Part shown: piece after piece, positions 46,360-56,380 of the stretch
How the letters are laid out: each line of letters begins with the position of its first letter
Position numbering within the stretch: the stretch's first letter is position 1
Assembly: GCF_013266755.1 (NCBI RefSeq)
Contig: NZ_JABRWJ010000004.1
Span: forward strand, 372,001 to 436,000
DNA length: 64,000 bases
Direction: 5' to 3'
Source of the DNA: Pseudaquabacterium terrae
Lineage (GTDB): Bacteria > Pseudomonadota > Gammaproteobacteria > Burkholderiales > Burkholderiaceae_C
The notes under the pieces: generated by a model
Seen by the model: the letters and a program-made list of their open reading frames with translations, nothing else
Databases searched by the model: none
Told to the model about the DNA's origin: nothing
Made by a program: the position numbers and the translations under genes

Positions 46360-48618
46360 TCAGGCCGCCGCTTCCTCCGCCGCCGTTGCCGCGGCATCGA
46401 AGCCGAGCCGCTTCATCGCCGCGGTGAGCCCCTGGCGGCTGGCGAAGAAGCCGTCCCACGGGTCGCGCGTCCAGCTGCGAACGTGCTCGGCGGCATCGGC
46501 GAGGGTCCAGTGCGCCCCGCTTTCCAGCGTGTCCAGCCGCTCCCATGACACCGGCATCGAGACGCCGAGCCCGGGCCGCGCGCGCGCCGAGAAGGCCACC
46601 GCCGTCGTCGCGGCAAGACCGTTGCGCAGGTAGTCGACGTAGATGCGGCCGACGCGGTTGGCCGGCCCGCTGGTGGCGACGAAGCGCTCCGGGAAGGTCC
46701 GCGCCAGGTGGCGCACCAGCAGGCGAGAGAAGCCGCGCACGACATCGGCCGGCCAGCGCGCGGCGATCGGCACGACGATGTGCAGCCCCTTGCCGCCGCT
46801 GGTCTTCAGCCACGAGCGCAGGCCCAGCCCGTCGAGCGCCGAATGCACCTCCAGCGCCGCGTCGCGCACCTGCGGCCACGCAACACCTTCGCCGGGGTCG
46901 AGGTCCAGCACCATGCGGTTGGGCAGGTCGACGCGGCGGCTGGCGGCGTTCCAGCCGTGGAACTCGACGACGTTCATCTGCACCGCGCCGACCAGCGCCT
47001 CGGCGCTGGTGATCTCCATCAGCGGCTCGTGGCCGGGCCACAGCACGGGGTCGAGCACGCGCAGCCCCGGTATGCGCAGCGTGCCGGCGTGGCGCTGGAA
47101 GAAGCGCTCGCCGTCGACGCCCTGCGGTGCGCGCAGCAGCGCCACCGGCCGGCCGCGCAGGTGCGGCAGCAGGTGCTCGGCGATGGCCTCGTAGTAGCGC
47201 ACCAGGTCGAGCTTGCTGGCGCCGCTGGCCGCGTCGATGACCCGCTCCGGATGCGTGATAGGGATGCCGGCGATCACCGGCGCGCCGTTGTCGCCGCTGC
47301 CCGCAGGCGGCGGACCGGCCGGCGGTGCGGCCGGTGGCGGGTTCACATGGTGACCGAGCGCGCCGACTGCGGTGGCGGCGGCGCCGTCGAGCGTGGCTCC
47401 CGCAGCGAGCAGCGGCGGTTCGCGGTGCACCTGGCGCGGCGGCTTGTCGCGCCGCAGTCCCTGGTACACCGCATGGCGCACCAGTCCTTCGGGCGTCCAT
47501 GCGCTGAAGCTGACCTCGGCGACCAGGCGCGGCCGCACCCAGTGCGGCCGGCCGCTGGCACCGCCGCGCGGATGGTGGCGCGTCTCGTCGCCGTCGAAGG
47601 GCGAGTGGCCGGTCTGGATCGCGGCGAGCTTGCGGCGCAGTTCGATGGCAGTCGTCAGGTCGAAGCCGGTGCCCACCCGCCCGGCCTGCAGCAGCCGGCC
47701 GTGCTCGTCGTAGTGGCCGAGCAGCAGGCTGCCGATGGCCTGCGCCGAATCGGCGCGGTCGGTGAAGCCACCGATCACGAACTCCTGGCGCAGCAGGCAT
47801 TTCAGCTTCAGCCAGCTGTCGCTGCGGCGGCCGACGTAAGGCGCGTCCTGGCGCTTGGCGATCACGCCTTCGAGGCCCTCGGCGCAGGCGCGGCGCAGGG
47901 CGGACGGCAAGTCCTTGCCGAGGTCGGCGCTGAAGCGCACGCGGCTGTCGCCGCTGGATGCGTCGAGCAGGCCTTGCAGGCGGGCGCGGCGTTCACGCAG
48001 CGGCAGCGCGCGCAGGTCGGCGCCGTCGAGCCAGGGCGCGTCGAACAGCCAGTAGACGATCGGGTCGCTGTGTTCGCCGGGCCGCCCGTGCAGGCAGTCG
48101 ATCGCCTCTTGCAGGCGATCGAAGTCGGCGTGGCCGCCGTCGCCGGGCACGACGATCTCGCCGTCGAGCCAGCTGCCGTGCGGTGCGAGCGCGCCGACGG
48201 TCTGCGCCAGCCTGCCCAGGCGTGCGGTCCAGTCCTGACCGCTGCGGGTCAGCAGGCGCACCGCGCCGTTTTCGTCGATGTGGGCGAGCAGCCGGTAGCC
48301 GTCGTACTTGGTCTCGGCGCGCCAGTCGCCGCCGACCGGCAGCCGCGTGCTGGCCAGCGCCAGCTGCGGCGACAGCTGCGTCGGCACGGCGGGGTGCTGG
48401 CGCCGGCGCGCCTCGCGCAACTCGTCGAGGTCTTCGAGCTTCGGCGGCAGCGGCCGCGGCGTGATGCGCGGCAGCGGTTCACCGCGGTCGAGGCGCGCGT
48501 GTGCGCGGTCGGGGAGGCGCGCCTGCGCGAGATCCGGGAGCCGCGCCTGCGCGCGGTCGGCATCTGCGGCGGCGCCGAATTCGCCGTGCGCCGGAACAAC
48601 GTTCTGAAGGTCTGCCAC
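46360..48618 (-). CDS. ligD: ATP-dependent DNA ligase D (ligase + polymerase domains)
   Basis: 752 residues, order ligase then polymerase. The ligase part (about 90-400) has the nucleotidyl Lys in ETKYDGYRLL, a GLEGVIAKR motif and DSWLKLKC. The C-terminal LigD polymerase/primase part (about 455-745) includes ITHPERVID, LDLDPGEG (metal Asp pair) and SGGKGLHIVVP. The N-terminal phosphoesterase domain common in Pseudomonas LigD is absent; instead there is a short tail with repeats of ARLPDLA/ARLPDRA/HARLDRG. The GTG start at 48618 follows the 48625 stop by 6 nt, so it is cotranscribed with that gene. Confidence 0.93.
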   Translation of the reverse strand: MADLQNVVPAHGEFGAAADADRAQARLPDLAQARLPDRAHARLDRGEPLPRITPRPLPPKLEDLDELREARRRQHPAVPTQLSPQLALASTRLPVGGDWRAETKYDGYRLLAHIDENGAVRLLTRSGQDWTARLGRLAQTVGALAPHGSWLDGEIVVPGDGGHADFDRLQEAIDCLHGRPGEHSDPIVYWLFDAPWLDGADLRALPLRERRARLQGLLDASSGDSRVRFSADLGKDLPSALRRACAEGLEGVIAKRQDAPYVGRRSDSWLKLKCLLRQEFVIGGFTDRADSAQAIGSLLLGHYDEHGRLLQAGRVGTGFDLTTAIELRRKLAAIQTGHSPFDGDETRHHPRGGASGRPHWVRPRLVAEVSFSAWTPEGLVRHAVYQGLRRDKPPRQVHREPPLLAAGATLDGAAATAVGALGHHVNPPPAAPPAGPPPAGSGDNGAPVIAGIPITHPERVIDAASGASKLDLVRYYEAIAEHLLPHLRGRPVALLRAPQGVDGERFFQRHAGTLRIPGLRVLDPVLWPGHEPLMEITSAEALVGAVQMNVVEFHGWNAASRRVDLPNRMVLDLDPGEGVAWPQVRDAALEVHSALDGLGLRSWLKTSGGKGLHIVVPIAARWPADVVRGFSRLLVRHLARTFPERFVATSGPANRVGRIYVDYLRNGLAATTAVAFSARARPGLGVSMPVSWERLDTLESGAHWTLADAAEHVRSWTRDPWDGFFASRQGLTAAMKRLGFDAAATAAEEAAA

Positions 48619-48624
48619 GTTGCT

Positions 48625-49134
48625 TTAGCGCCGCGCGTGCGCCGTCTCGTGGCGGACCATCCGCTCTTCCTCGGTGCCCGAGGGGCTTTGCGAGTCGAGG
48701 CCGCGGTCGGGCGACTCGGCCACCTGCGGCAGGTCGTCGGGGTGCTCGATCAGCTCCTCGATGATGAAGCGGCCGTAGTACTGGCCCCGCTCGGCGCGCC
48801 AGGCGTGCGCGGTGTCGGCGATCTGCTGCGCCTGCTCCTGCCCCGGCGCCGCGACCAGCAGCCAATGGCGGCCCATCTCGGCCGCCGCGCGATGCGCCTT
48901 GCTCAGGTTGATCTCCTGGCCGATCGCGGCGAAGCCGCTGGCGGCCGCCATCTCCTTGTCGATCTGCTCGATCATCTGCCGCGGCGTGTACATCACGATG
49001 TCGGCGAGCGGCACGCCCAGGCGCTCGATCGCCTCGGCCGCACCTTCGAGATCACGCAGGTTGGCGAACTGGATCAACACATGCCCGACCGGTTTGAAAA
49101 CACCGAAACTGGTCGGAGGGGACTGCTTGTCCAT
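48625..49134 (-). CDS. conserved hypothetical protein upstream of ligD
   Basis: 169 residues, soluble. A strand-helix start (KPVGHVLIQFANLRDLEGAAEAIERLG) resembles a small alpha/beta domain. DIVMYTPRQMIEQIDKEMAAASGFAAIGQEINLSKAHRA and HWLLVAAPGQEQAQQIADTAHAWRAERGQYYGRFIIEEL follow. No named family is recognised. It is first gene of the ligD transcript under a strong sigma-54-like element. Its fixed position suggests coexpression with, but not necessarily a role in, end joining. Confidence 0.75.
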   Translation of the reverse strand: MDKQSPPTSFGVFKPVGHVLIQFANLRDLEGAAEAIERLGVPLADIVMYTPRQMIEQIDKEMAAASGFAAIGQEINLSKAHRAAAEMGRHWLLVAAPGQEQAQQIADTAHAWRAERGQYYGRFIIEELIEHPDDLPQVAESPDRGLDSQSPSGTEEERMVRHETAHARR

Positions 49135-49174
49135 GATGAAAGGGTCCGCGAATGGCAGTGGTGGTTCGGCGTCT

Positions 49175-49191
49175 GGCAAGGGGCGTGCCCA
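49175..49191 (-). promoter_or_regulatory. sigma-54 type promoter for the ligD operon
   Basis: Minus strand TGGGCACGCCCCTTGCC. The predicted start is about 49164, a 30-nt leader to the ATG at 49134. Confidence 0.8.
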
Positions 49192-49208
49192 AACCTTGCG
49201 CCAGGCCT

Positions 49209-49224
49209 GGGAACGGCACTTGCC
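49209..49224 (+). promoter_or_regulatory. sigma-54 type promoter for the DJ-1/PfpI gene
   Basis: GGGAACGGCACTTGCC, GG at 49210-49211 and GC at 49222-49223. It deviates by A for C after GG. The predicted start is about 49235, 24 nt before the ATG at 49259. Confidence 0.6.
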
Positions 49225-49258
49225 GCCGCGCCGCACGATCCACGCCCGGGGCCACCCC

Positions 49259-49894
49259 ATGCTGCAATTCGTCCACCTCTACGTCTTTCCCGGCTTCGCC
49301 GACTGGGAGCCGGCCTTTGCCACCGCCGGCATCCAGTCACCGCAATACCAGCGCGAGCCCGGCCGCTTCGAAGTGCGCACGGTGGCCACCGGCAGCGGCA
49401 TCGTGCGCTCGATGGGCGGGCTGGCGCTGCTGCCGGACCTGGCCCTGTCGCAGCTGAAGGATGCCGACAGCGCGCTGCTGATCCTGCCCGGCGGCGACGG
49501 CTGGGAAGACCCGGAGCGGCACGCCGAGGCGCTCGATCGCGCCGGCGAGTTCCTCGATCGCGGCATCCCGGTCGCCGCGATCTGCGGCGCCACCGCCGGC
49601 CTGGCGCGGCGCGGCTGGCTCGATGCGCGGGCCCATACCAGCAATGCCCCGGCGTACCTGAACGGCACGGGCTACGCCGGCGCGGCGCACTACCGCGACG
49701 AGCCCGCGGTCAGCGAGGGCGGCCTGATCACTGCCGGCGGCATGGCGCCGGTCGAATTCGCGCGCGAGATCTTCAGCCAGCTCGAGCTGTACGAGCCGGC
49801 GGCGCTCGAGGCCTGGTTCAATCTCTTCAAGACCGGCAAGTCCGAGTACTTTGCGCGCTTGCAGCGCGCGGCGGAGACGCCGGTCCCCGGCTGA
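49259..49894 (+). CDS. DJ-1/PfpI family protein
   Basis: 211 residues, type 1 glutamine-amidotransferase-like fold: VHLYVFPGFADWEPAFA, LLILPGGDGWED, and the nucleophile elbow AAICGATAGLARRGWLD with Cys at about residue 105. This subgroup often has protease, glyoxalase or chaperone annotations; the activity is not predictable. Its longer open frame upstream lacks similarity. Confidence 0.88.
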   Translation: MLQFVHLYVFPGFADWEPAFATAGIQSPQYQREPGRFEVRTVATGSGIVRSMGGLALLPDLALSQLKDADSALLILPGGDGWEDPERHAEALDRAGEFLDRGIPVAAICGATAGLARRGWLDARAHTSNAPAYLNGTGYAGAAHYRDEPAVSEGGLITAGGMAPVEFAREIFSQLELYEPAALEAWFNLFKTGKSEYFARLQRAAETPVPG

Positions 49895-49898
49895 CGCG

Positions 49899-50090
49899 TC
49901 AACCCCGCGGCACGTTCGGCGTGCCGCCGCGCGGCCGCCGCAGGCCCGCGCGCTCGTCGGGATCGTCGCGCTCGTAGTCGTCGCGCGGGCGCTCGTCGGG
50001 CGCCTCGCTGGTCGGGTCGATCCGCGGCGGCGGCGGCTTCGGCGACGGTGCGCCGTGCGGATTCGCTTCGGTGGGGGTCTTCGGCTTCAT
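49899..50090 (-). CDS. small proline/arginine/aspartate-rich protein
   Basis: 63 residues, MKPKTPTEANPHGAPSPKPP, then a highly charged DERPRDDYERDDPDERAGLR segment. The ATG overlaps the MscS stop as ATGA, so it is translationally coupled to the channel gene. Disordered; function unknown. Confidence 0.6.
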   Translation of the reverse strand: MKPKTPTEANPHGAPSPKPPPPRIDPTSEAPDERPRDDYERDDPDERAGLRRPRGGTPNVPRG

Positions 50091-50935
50091 CGCAGCATCT
50101 CCTCGGGTCGGGCGGCCGGCTTCGGTGCCGGCGCGGGTCGGGTCTCCGGCGGCTCGCGCAGCACCCGCGCGATCGCCGCGTTCAACGCCGCGCTCAGGTC
50201 CTGGCGCGACGGCTCGTGCGCCGCATGCCACACCGCCAGCTCGACGGTGGGCTTTGGGCCGACGGAGGTCAGCAGCAGCTCCGGCGCCGGCGTGTCGAGC
50301 ACGCGCGGCTGCTCACGCGCCGCGGCGACCAGCCGTTCGCGCAGGCGGCCCAGATCGGTGTCGCCGGCCAGCTCGACCGCGAGCCGCAGCCGCACCGGCC
50401 GGTCGAGGTAGCCGAGGTTGGTGACGTTGTCGGTGATGAAGCGCTGGTTCGGCACCAGCACCGCGACGTTGTCCGGGGTGACGATGGTCGTGCGCCGCGC
50501 GCCGATCTCGCGCACCACGCCGCTGACCCCGGCCAGCTCGATCGGATCGCCGACCTTGATCGGCCGCTCGAGCATGATGATCATGCCGCTGATGAAGTTG
50601 CTGATGATGTTCTGCAACCCGAAGCCGACGCCGACACCCACCGCGCCGGCGACGACGCCGAGCGCGGTCAGCCGGATGCCGGCGTTCTGCAGGATCAGCG
50701 CGAAGCCGAGCACCAGCACCAGGTAACGCATGACCGACGCGACCGCTTCGCGGGTGCCCAGGTCCATGCTCTGGAAGTGGCGCAGCGCGCGGTTGGCCAG
50801 CCATTGGCGCAGCCACGACGACAGCCACACCAGCGCGGCGGCGAACAGCACGACGCGCAGCAGCGTGCCGGCCGTGATCGAGGTCTCGCCGATGCGAAAA
50901 AGCACCCGCTCGAACCATTGGGTAAAGGAGTCCAT
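50087..50935 (-). CDS. MscS family mechanosensitive channel
   Basis: 282 residues. Three membrane helices: about 22-40, 65-82, and the pore helix LGVVAGAVGVGVGFGLQNIISNFISG, with the Ala/Gly packing typical of MscS TM3. A cytosolic beta domain with IKVGDPIELAGVSGVVREIGARRTTIVTPDN and VPNQRFI follows, and a Pro/Ala-rich end. It should open on hypo-osmotic shock. The ATG at 50935 is chosen; ATG at 50944 is an alternative. Confidence 0.92.
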   Translation of the reverse strand: MDSFTQWFERVLFRIGETSITAGTLLRVVLFAAALVWLSSWLRQWLANRALRHFQSMDLGTREAVASVMRYLVLVLGFALILQNAGIRLTALGVVAGAVGVGVGFGLQNIISNFISGMIIMLERPIKVGDPIELAGVSGVVREIGARRTTIVTPDNVAVLVPNQRFITDNVTNLGYLDRPVRLRLAVELAGDTDLGRLRERLVAAAREQPRVLDTPAPELLLTSVGPKPTVELAVWHAAHEPSRQDLSAALNAAIARVLREPPETRPAPAPKPAARPEEMLR

Positions 50936-50981
50936 CCGCGGCATCGGGCAAGGCCGGGGCCTGGCGCTAAAGCAGTTCGAT

Positions 50982-50998
50982 GGGCATTGCGCTTGCCT
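50982..50998. promoter_or_regulatory. near-palindromic sigma-54 type element between mscS-like and Gln/Gly-rich genes
   Basis: Plus strand GGGCATTGCGCTTGCC (start about 51008, for the gene at 51056). Minus strand AGGCAAGCGCAATGCCC (start about 50972, for the channel gene at 50935). Confidence 0.7.
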
Positions 50999-51055
50999 CG
51001 TCGCTGCCGTCGGCGATTGAAGCGCCGGCTTTCCACAAACATCCAGGAGAAAGAC

Positions 51056-51328
51056 ATGCCTGACCAGAACCGTGATCAGCAGAAGGACCAAGCGCAAAAG
51101 CAAGGCAACCAGGCCGGCCAGGGCCAGGGCCAGCAGGGCCAGCAGGACCAGAGCCAGACCCGCCAGAAGCAGGACAAGGGACAAGGCGGCATGGCGCGCG
51201 ACGACCAGGACCAGAACCGCAGCCGCGACGAGAGCGACGACAGCAGCCAGGGCAACCAGGCGAGCAACAAGCAGCAGCAGGGCGGCCAGGGCGGCCAACA
51301 AGGCGGCCAACGCGGTCGGCAAAGCTGA
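51056..51328 (+). CDS. Gln/Gly/Asp-rich low-complexity protein
   Basis: 90 residues, almost only Gln, Gly, Asp, Arg, Ser, Asn and Lys (NRDQQKDQAQKQGNQAGQ, DQNRSRDESDDSSQGNQAS). No hydrophobic core, so it is intrinsically disordered and very soluble, resembling hydrophilin-like stress proteins in composition. AGGAGA precedes the ATG. Function unknown. Confidence 0.7.
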   Translation: MPDQNRDQQKDQAQKQGNQAGQGQGQQGQQDQSQTRQKQDKGQGGMARDDQDQNRSRDESDDSSQGNQASNKQQQGGQGGQQGGQRGRQS

Positions 51329-51337
51329 CGCGTTAGA

Positions 51338-51361
51338 ACGTTCCCTTCACCCCGGGAACGT
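51338..51361. terminator. hairpin after the Gln/Gly-rich gene
   Basis: Arms ACGTTCCC (51338-51345) and GGGAACGT (51354-51361), 8-nt loop, 9 nt after the stop. The right arm doubles as the -24 part of the next sigma-54-like element. Confidence 0.55.
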
Positions 51362-51369
51362 CGTTTGCA
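51354..51369 (+). promoter_or_regulatory. sigma-54 type promoter for the 51419 gene
   Basis: GGGAACGTCGTTTGCA, GG at 51355-51356 and GC at 51367-51368. The predicted start is about 51380, which favours the GTG at 51419 over upstream starts. Confidence 0.6.
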
Positions 51370-51418
51370 CTCGGTAGGCCGCAGGCCTGCCGGCGCGGCG
51401 GCATTCCCGGGGTGTCGT

Positions 51419-51949
51419 GTGAATGAAGCGGACGTCTTGTCGAGCGACGCACAGCGTCCGGGCGGCCCTGCCTGCAGTGCGCAGGCGCGGCTGCCGACCT
51501 ACCAGGAACTGCTCGACGAGACCTTGGAGAACACCTTCCCCGCCAGCGATCCGATCGCCGCCGGCGCCGCGATGCACGCGTGCGAGCCGCGCACGACCGC
51601 GCGCGATCAATTCGACTGGACGCTGGGGCATGGCATCGCTGAGCCGGGCTGCGCCGAGCGATCGGCGCCGCAGCCCGCGCTGATCGCCGATCCGGCCTGC
51701 GGGCCGATCGCGCCACCGACGCTGACGGCGCTGTTTGCCCCGCTGTTGCCGCGGCCCGGGCGCGCCACGCCGCCGCTGCCCGACGTGCTGCCGGCGATTC
51801 CACACGGCCCCTGCGAGATCGAGCAGACCTCCGACGCGGCGACCGTGCGCTGGCAGCAGGACGGCCGGCCGCATGCGATGGTGCTGTCGCTCGGCGACTT
51901 GCAGCAGTTGATGGCCCGCGGCTTCATCCGTCGCGCCGACGCTGCGTAA
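51419..51949 (+). CDS. hypothetical protein
   Basis: 176 residues from GTG at 51419, chosen because the upstream part would precede the predicted transcription start. LPTYQELLDETLENTFPASDPIAAG resembles a short motif common in small stress-associated proteins. The middle is Pro/Ala-rich, and the end (QDGRPHAMVLSLGDLQQLMARGFI) looks like a second small folded unit. No family is recognised with confidence. Confidence 0.6.
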   Translation: MNEADVLSSDAQRPGGPACSAQARLPTYQELLDETLENTFPASDPIAAGAAMHACEPRTTARDQFDWTLGHGIAEPGCAERSAPQPALIADPACGPIAPPTLTALFAPLLPRPGRATPPLPDVLPAIPHGPCEIEQTSDAATVRWQQDGRPHAMVLSLGDLQQLMARGFIRRADAA

Positions 51950-51954
51950 CAGGC

Positions 51955-51971
51955 GCGGCAATTTTTGCCGC
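51955..51971. terminator. short hairpin between the 51419 and CBS genes
   Basis: GCGGCAATTTTTGCCGC: 7-bp arms with a TTT loop, 5 nt after the stop codon and 12 nt before the CBS promoter element. No T tract follows; it could also be an operator. Confidence 0.45.
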
Positions 51972-51982
51972 AAGCGGCCCGC

Positions 51983-51998
51983 GGGCACGCCGTTTGCA
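51983..51998 (+). promoter_or_regulatory. sigma-54 type promoter for the CBS gene
   Basis: GGGCACGCCGTTTGCA, GG at 51984-51985 and GC at 51996-51997. The predicted start is about 52009, a 25-nt leader with CAGGAG before the ATG at 52034. Confidence 0.85.
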
Positions 51999-52033
51999 CT
52001 TTGTCTTTGGTGCCCTTCTCCAGGAGACATCCC

Positions 52034-52540
52034 ATGACCCAGGTTTTGACCGTGATGACACGCGGCGTGCGTTCACTGAAGCCGAGCGACACGCTGGTGA
52101 TGGCCGCGCAGGCGATGGAAGAGCTCGACGTCGGCGTGATCCCGGTGTGCCAGGACGACCAGCTGGTCGGTGTGGTCACCGATCGCGACATCGTGTTGCG
52201 CGCCGTCGCGCAAGGCCGGGCGGCCGACAAGACCGCGCTGTCCGAGGTGATGAGCCAGGACCTGTCCTGCTGCTACGAGGACCAGACGGTCGACGAGGTG
52301 CTGACGCAGATGCGCGGCGCGCAGATCCGGCGCGTGCCGGTGCTCGATCGCAACCGGCACCTGGTCGGCATGGTCACGCTCGGTGACGTGGCGGTGCGCT
52401 GCCACCAGGACAGCGAGGCCGGTGAGGCCCTGGAGGCGATCTCGCAGCCGTCGGCGCCGGATCGTTCCGGCCAGTCGCAAGCCAGCGGCGCGGCCGGCGG
52501 CGGCAATTCGACCGGAATGCCGCGTCGCGGCACGCATTGA
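52034..52540 (+). CDS. CBS-domain-pair protein
   Basis: 168 residues, two CBS domains (Bateman module): VMTRGVRSLKPSDTLVMAAQAMEELDVGVIPV...VGVVTDRDIVLR, and DLSCCYEDQTVDEVLTQMRGAQIRRVPVLD...[14 protein letters not shown] Ser/Gly-rich tail follows. Such proteins sense adenosine nucleotides and are often induced in stationary phase or hypoxia. No fused effector is present. Confidence 0.9.
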   Translation: MTQVLTVMTRGVRSLKPSDTLVMAAQAMEELDVGVIPVCQDDQLVGVVTDRDIVLRAVAQGRAADKTALSEVMSQDLSCCYEDQTVDEVLTQMRGAQIRRVPVLDRNRHLVGMVTLGDVAVRCHQDSEAGEALEAISQPSAPDRSGQSQASGAAGGGNSTGMPRRGTH

Positions 52541-52672
52541 TGCCTCACCTTGCGCTGCGTCAGCTCCTGACCGCGACAAGCGAGAACTCCCGACGCGATG
52601 GGCGGTTGAGTGCGGGGGCCCAGCTGCCGAAAACAGCTGCATGCCTCCCTTCACCCACCCTCGTCGCGCGCC

Positions 52673-53146
52673 GTGACCCCGCCCGCATCGCTGCTGCCGG
52701 CCGCTCGCGAGATCGAGCGCGGCACGATCCTCGTCCTGACGCTCGACCTGCGCCAGCGCATCCGCTATTGCAGCCCGGCCATGGCGCAGGCGACCGGCTT
52801 TGCGCCGCACGAACTGGTCCGCGAGCCGTTGCAGCGCTTGCGCCATCCCGACATGCCGATGCGCGTGATGCGCGAGCTGTGGGAGGCGCTGGAAGCGGGG
52901 GTGGCCTGGGTTGCACCGTTCAAGCTGGCCTGCAAGGACGGCGGCCACTGCTGGGCGCGTGCGAGCTTCGCGCCGGTGGTCGATCGCCACGGCGGGCTGT
53001 CGATCGTTGTCGTGCTGACGCGCCCGGGTGCGATCCACGTGCGCGGCGCCGAGGCGCTGTACGCCGCGATGCGCAACCGCACCACGGCCTGGCTCGAAAC
53101 GCTGGCCGCGCACCGCCGCGAGCTGCCCGACGTGCTGCGCTGGTAG
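52673..53146 (+). CDS. stand-alone Aer-type PAS domain protein
   Basis: 157 residues from a GTG at 52673 (an earlier GTG at 52610 is possible). The PAS core LDLRQRIRYCSPAMAQATGFAPHELVREPLQRLRHPDMPMRVMRELWEAL matches the Aer redox-sensing PAS (YCNPxFxxxSG..., RHPDMP). The tail GAEALYAAMRNRTTAWLETL is helical, but the methyl-accepting signalling domain of Aer receptors is missing. It may signal to the hybrid kinase 46 nt downstream. The ribosome site is weak. Confidence 0.7.
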   Translation: MTPPASLLPAAREIERGTILVLTLDLRQRIRYCSPAMAQATGFAPHELVREPLQRLRHPDMPMRVMRELWEALEAGVAWVAPFKLACKDGGHCWARASFAPVVDRHGGLSIVVVLTRPGAIHVRGAEALYAAMRNRTTAWLETLAAHRRELPDVLRW

Positions 53147-53192
53147 CGCGGCGCGGCGCGGGGCCGCTCGGCCTTTCGCCTATGCTGCGCTG

Positions 53193-55189
<1,997 letters not shown>

Positions 55190-55208
<19 letters not shown>

Positions 55209-55648
55209 CCCTGCAGCAGCCGCCGGTGGCGGTGCGCGAATACCGCGCGGTACACCGGCAGCAAAGCCCAAGCCAGCCCCGGCACGCGGCTGTCGACGGT
55301 GACCCGGTCGGTCAGCAGGCAGCCGCGCGGCGTCGCGCCGGTGGAGCGTTCGTGGCGCCAGCGGCGGTGGGTCCACGAGGTCGATTCCTCGACGAAGCCG
55401 CCGGCCGGATCGATCGCCTGCAACTGCAGCGCATGGCGGTCGACCGGCAGCCAGCCGAACAGCAGCACCCAGCTGCGAAACAGCACGCGCCCGGTCTGCC
55501 AGGCCTCGAGCGGGCCGTCGCGCCAGGCCGGCGGCGCGGTCATGTGCACCAGCGGATTCAGCTCGTCGTTCACCGCCCGCATCGACATGCCGGACCAGAA
55601 GCGGTCCGGCGCGATCGCCAGCTCCGACTGCATCGTGAACTGCGGCAT
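55190..55648 (-). CDS. SRPBCC-like hypothetical protein
   Basis: 152 residues. FTMQSELAIAPDRFWSGMSMRAVNDELNPLVHM and SWTHRRWRHERSTGATPRGCLLTDRVTVDSRVP have the strand/loop pattern of START/SRPBCC ligand-binding proteins, ending in a helix with LPVYRAVFAHRHRRLLQGYG. The ligand is unknown. It overlaps the end of the kinase gene on the opposite strand by 19 nt and lies 13 nt downstream of the PAQR gene. Confidence 0.7.
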
Positions 55649-55661
55649 CAGGCGTACAGCA

Positions 55662-56297
55662 TCAGGCGTACCACAGCGCAGCGAAGAAGTGGCAGGTGCT
55701 GCCGCCGATCACGAACAGGTGCCAGACGAAGTGGGCGTAGCGCAGCTTCGAATCGAGCAGGAACAGCACCGCACCGACGGTGTACGACACGCCGCCGGCG
55801 ACCAGCCAGGCCAGGCCCGCCGGATCCATGCGTTCGATCAGCGGCACCGCCGCGACCAGCGCGACCCAGCCCATCGCGACGTACAGGCCGGTCGACCATA
55901 GCGGATGCTTCAGCCGGTCGAAGAGCTTGGCCGCGACGCCGAGCGCGGCCGCGCCCCAGACGATGCCGAACAGCGTCCAGCCCCAGGCGCCGCGCAGCAC
56001 GCCGAGCACGAAGGGCATGTAGCTGCCGGCGATGAACAGGTAGATCGACGCGTGGTCGAGCCGGTTGAGCCAGCGCTTCGCGGTGCCGGCCGGCAGCGCG
56101 TGGTACAGCGTCGACACGAGGTACAGCACGATCGCCGTGCCGGCGAACAGGCTCGCGGCGACGATATCGGCCGCGCCGCCGCGCAGCGCGGCATGGTGCA
56201 CGAGGATCGGCAGCGAGGCGACGGCCAGCAGGAAGCCGACGCCGTGGCTCAAGGCATTGGCGAGCTCCTCGCCGAAGGTCTGGTCACGAGCGTTCAT
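55662..56297 (-). CDS. hemolysin III / PAQR family membrane protein
   Basis: 211 residues with seven membrane helices. Family metal-site residues are visible: Ser/His in ALSHGVGFLLA and STLYHALP, Asp/His in RLDHASIYLFIAGSY, and the final HFVWHLFVIGGSTCHFFA. The family comprises hydrolase-like integral proteins (ceramidase-like PAQR). The start at ATG 56297 is supported by the first helix pattern. A weak sigma-54-like match (-12 TGGC) lies about 60 nt upstream. Confidence 0.92.
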   Translation of the reverse strand: MNARDQTFGEELANALSHGVGFLLAVASLPILVHHAALRGGAADIVAASLFAGTAIVLYLVSTLYHALPAGTAKRWLNRLDHASIYLFIAGSYMPFVLGVLRGAWGWTLFGIVWGAAALGVAAKLFDRLKHPLWSTGLYVAMGWVALVAAVPLIERMDPAGLAWLVAGGVSYTVGAVLFLLDSKLRYAHFVWHLFVIGGSTCHFFAALWYA

Positions 56298-56380
56298 GGG
56301 CCGGGATCGTAGACGATCGACCGTGACGATTACCTCGCAGGTCATCGCCACGCGCTTGCCGCGCGGCTACAAACGCGGCC

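Noticed and set aside
46708-49977. 1089-codon plus-strand open frame
   Set aside because: Antisense to ligD and its upstream gene, with no family similarity.
56344-56361. GCCACGCGCTTGCC before the 56381 gene as sigma-54 promoter
   Set aside because: The -24 GG is not at the required 10-bp spacing from GC (CG is found there).
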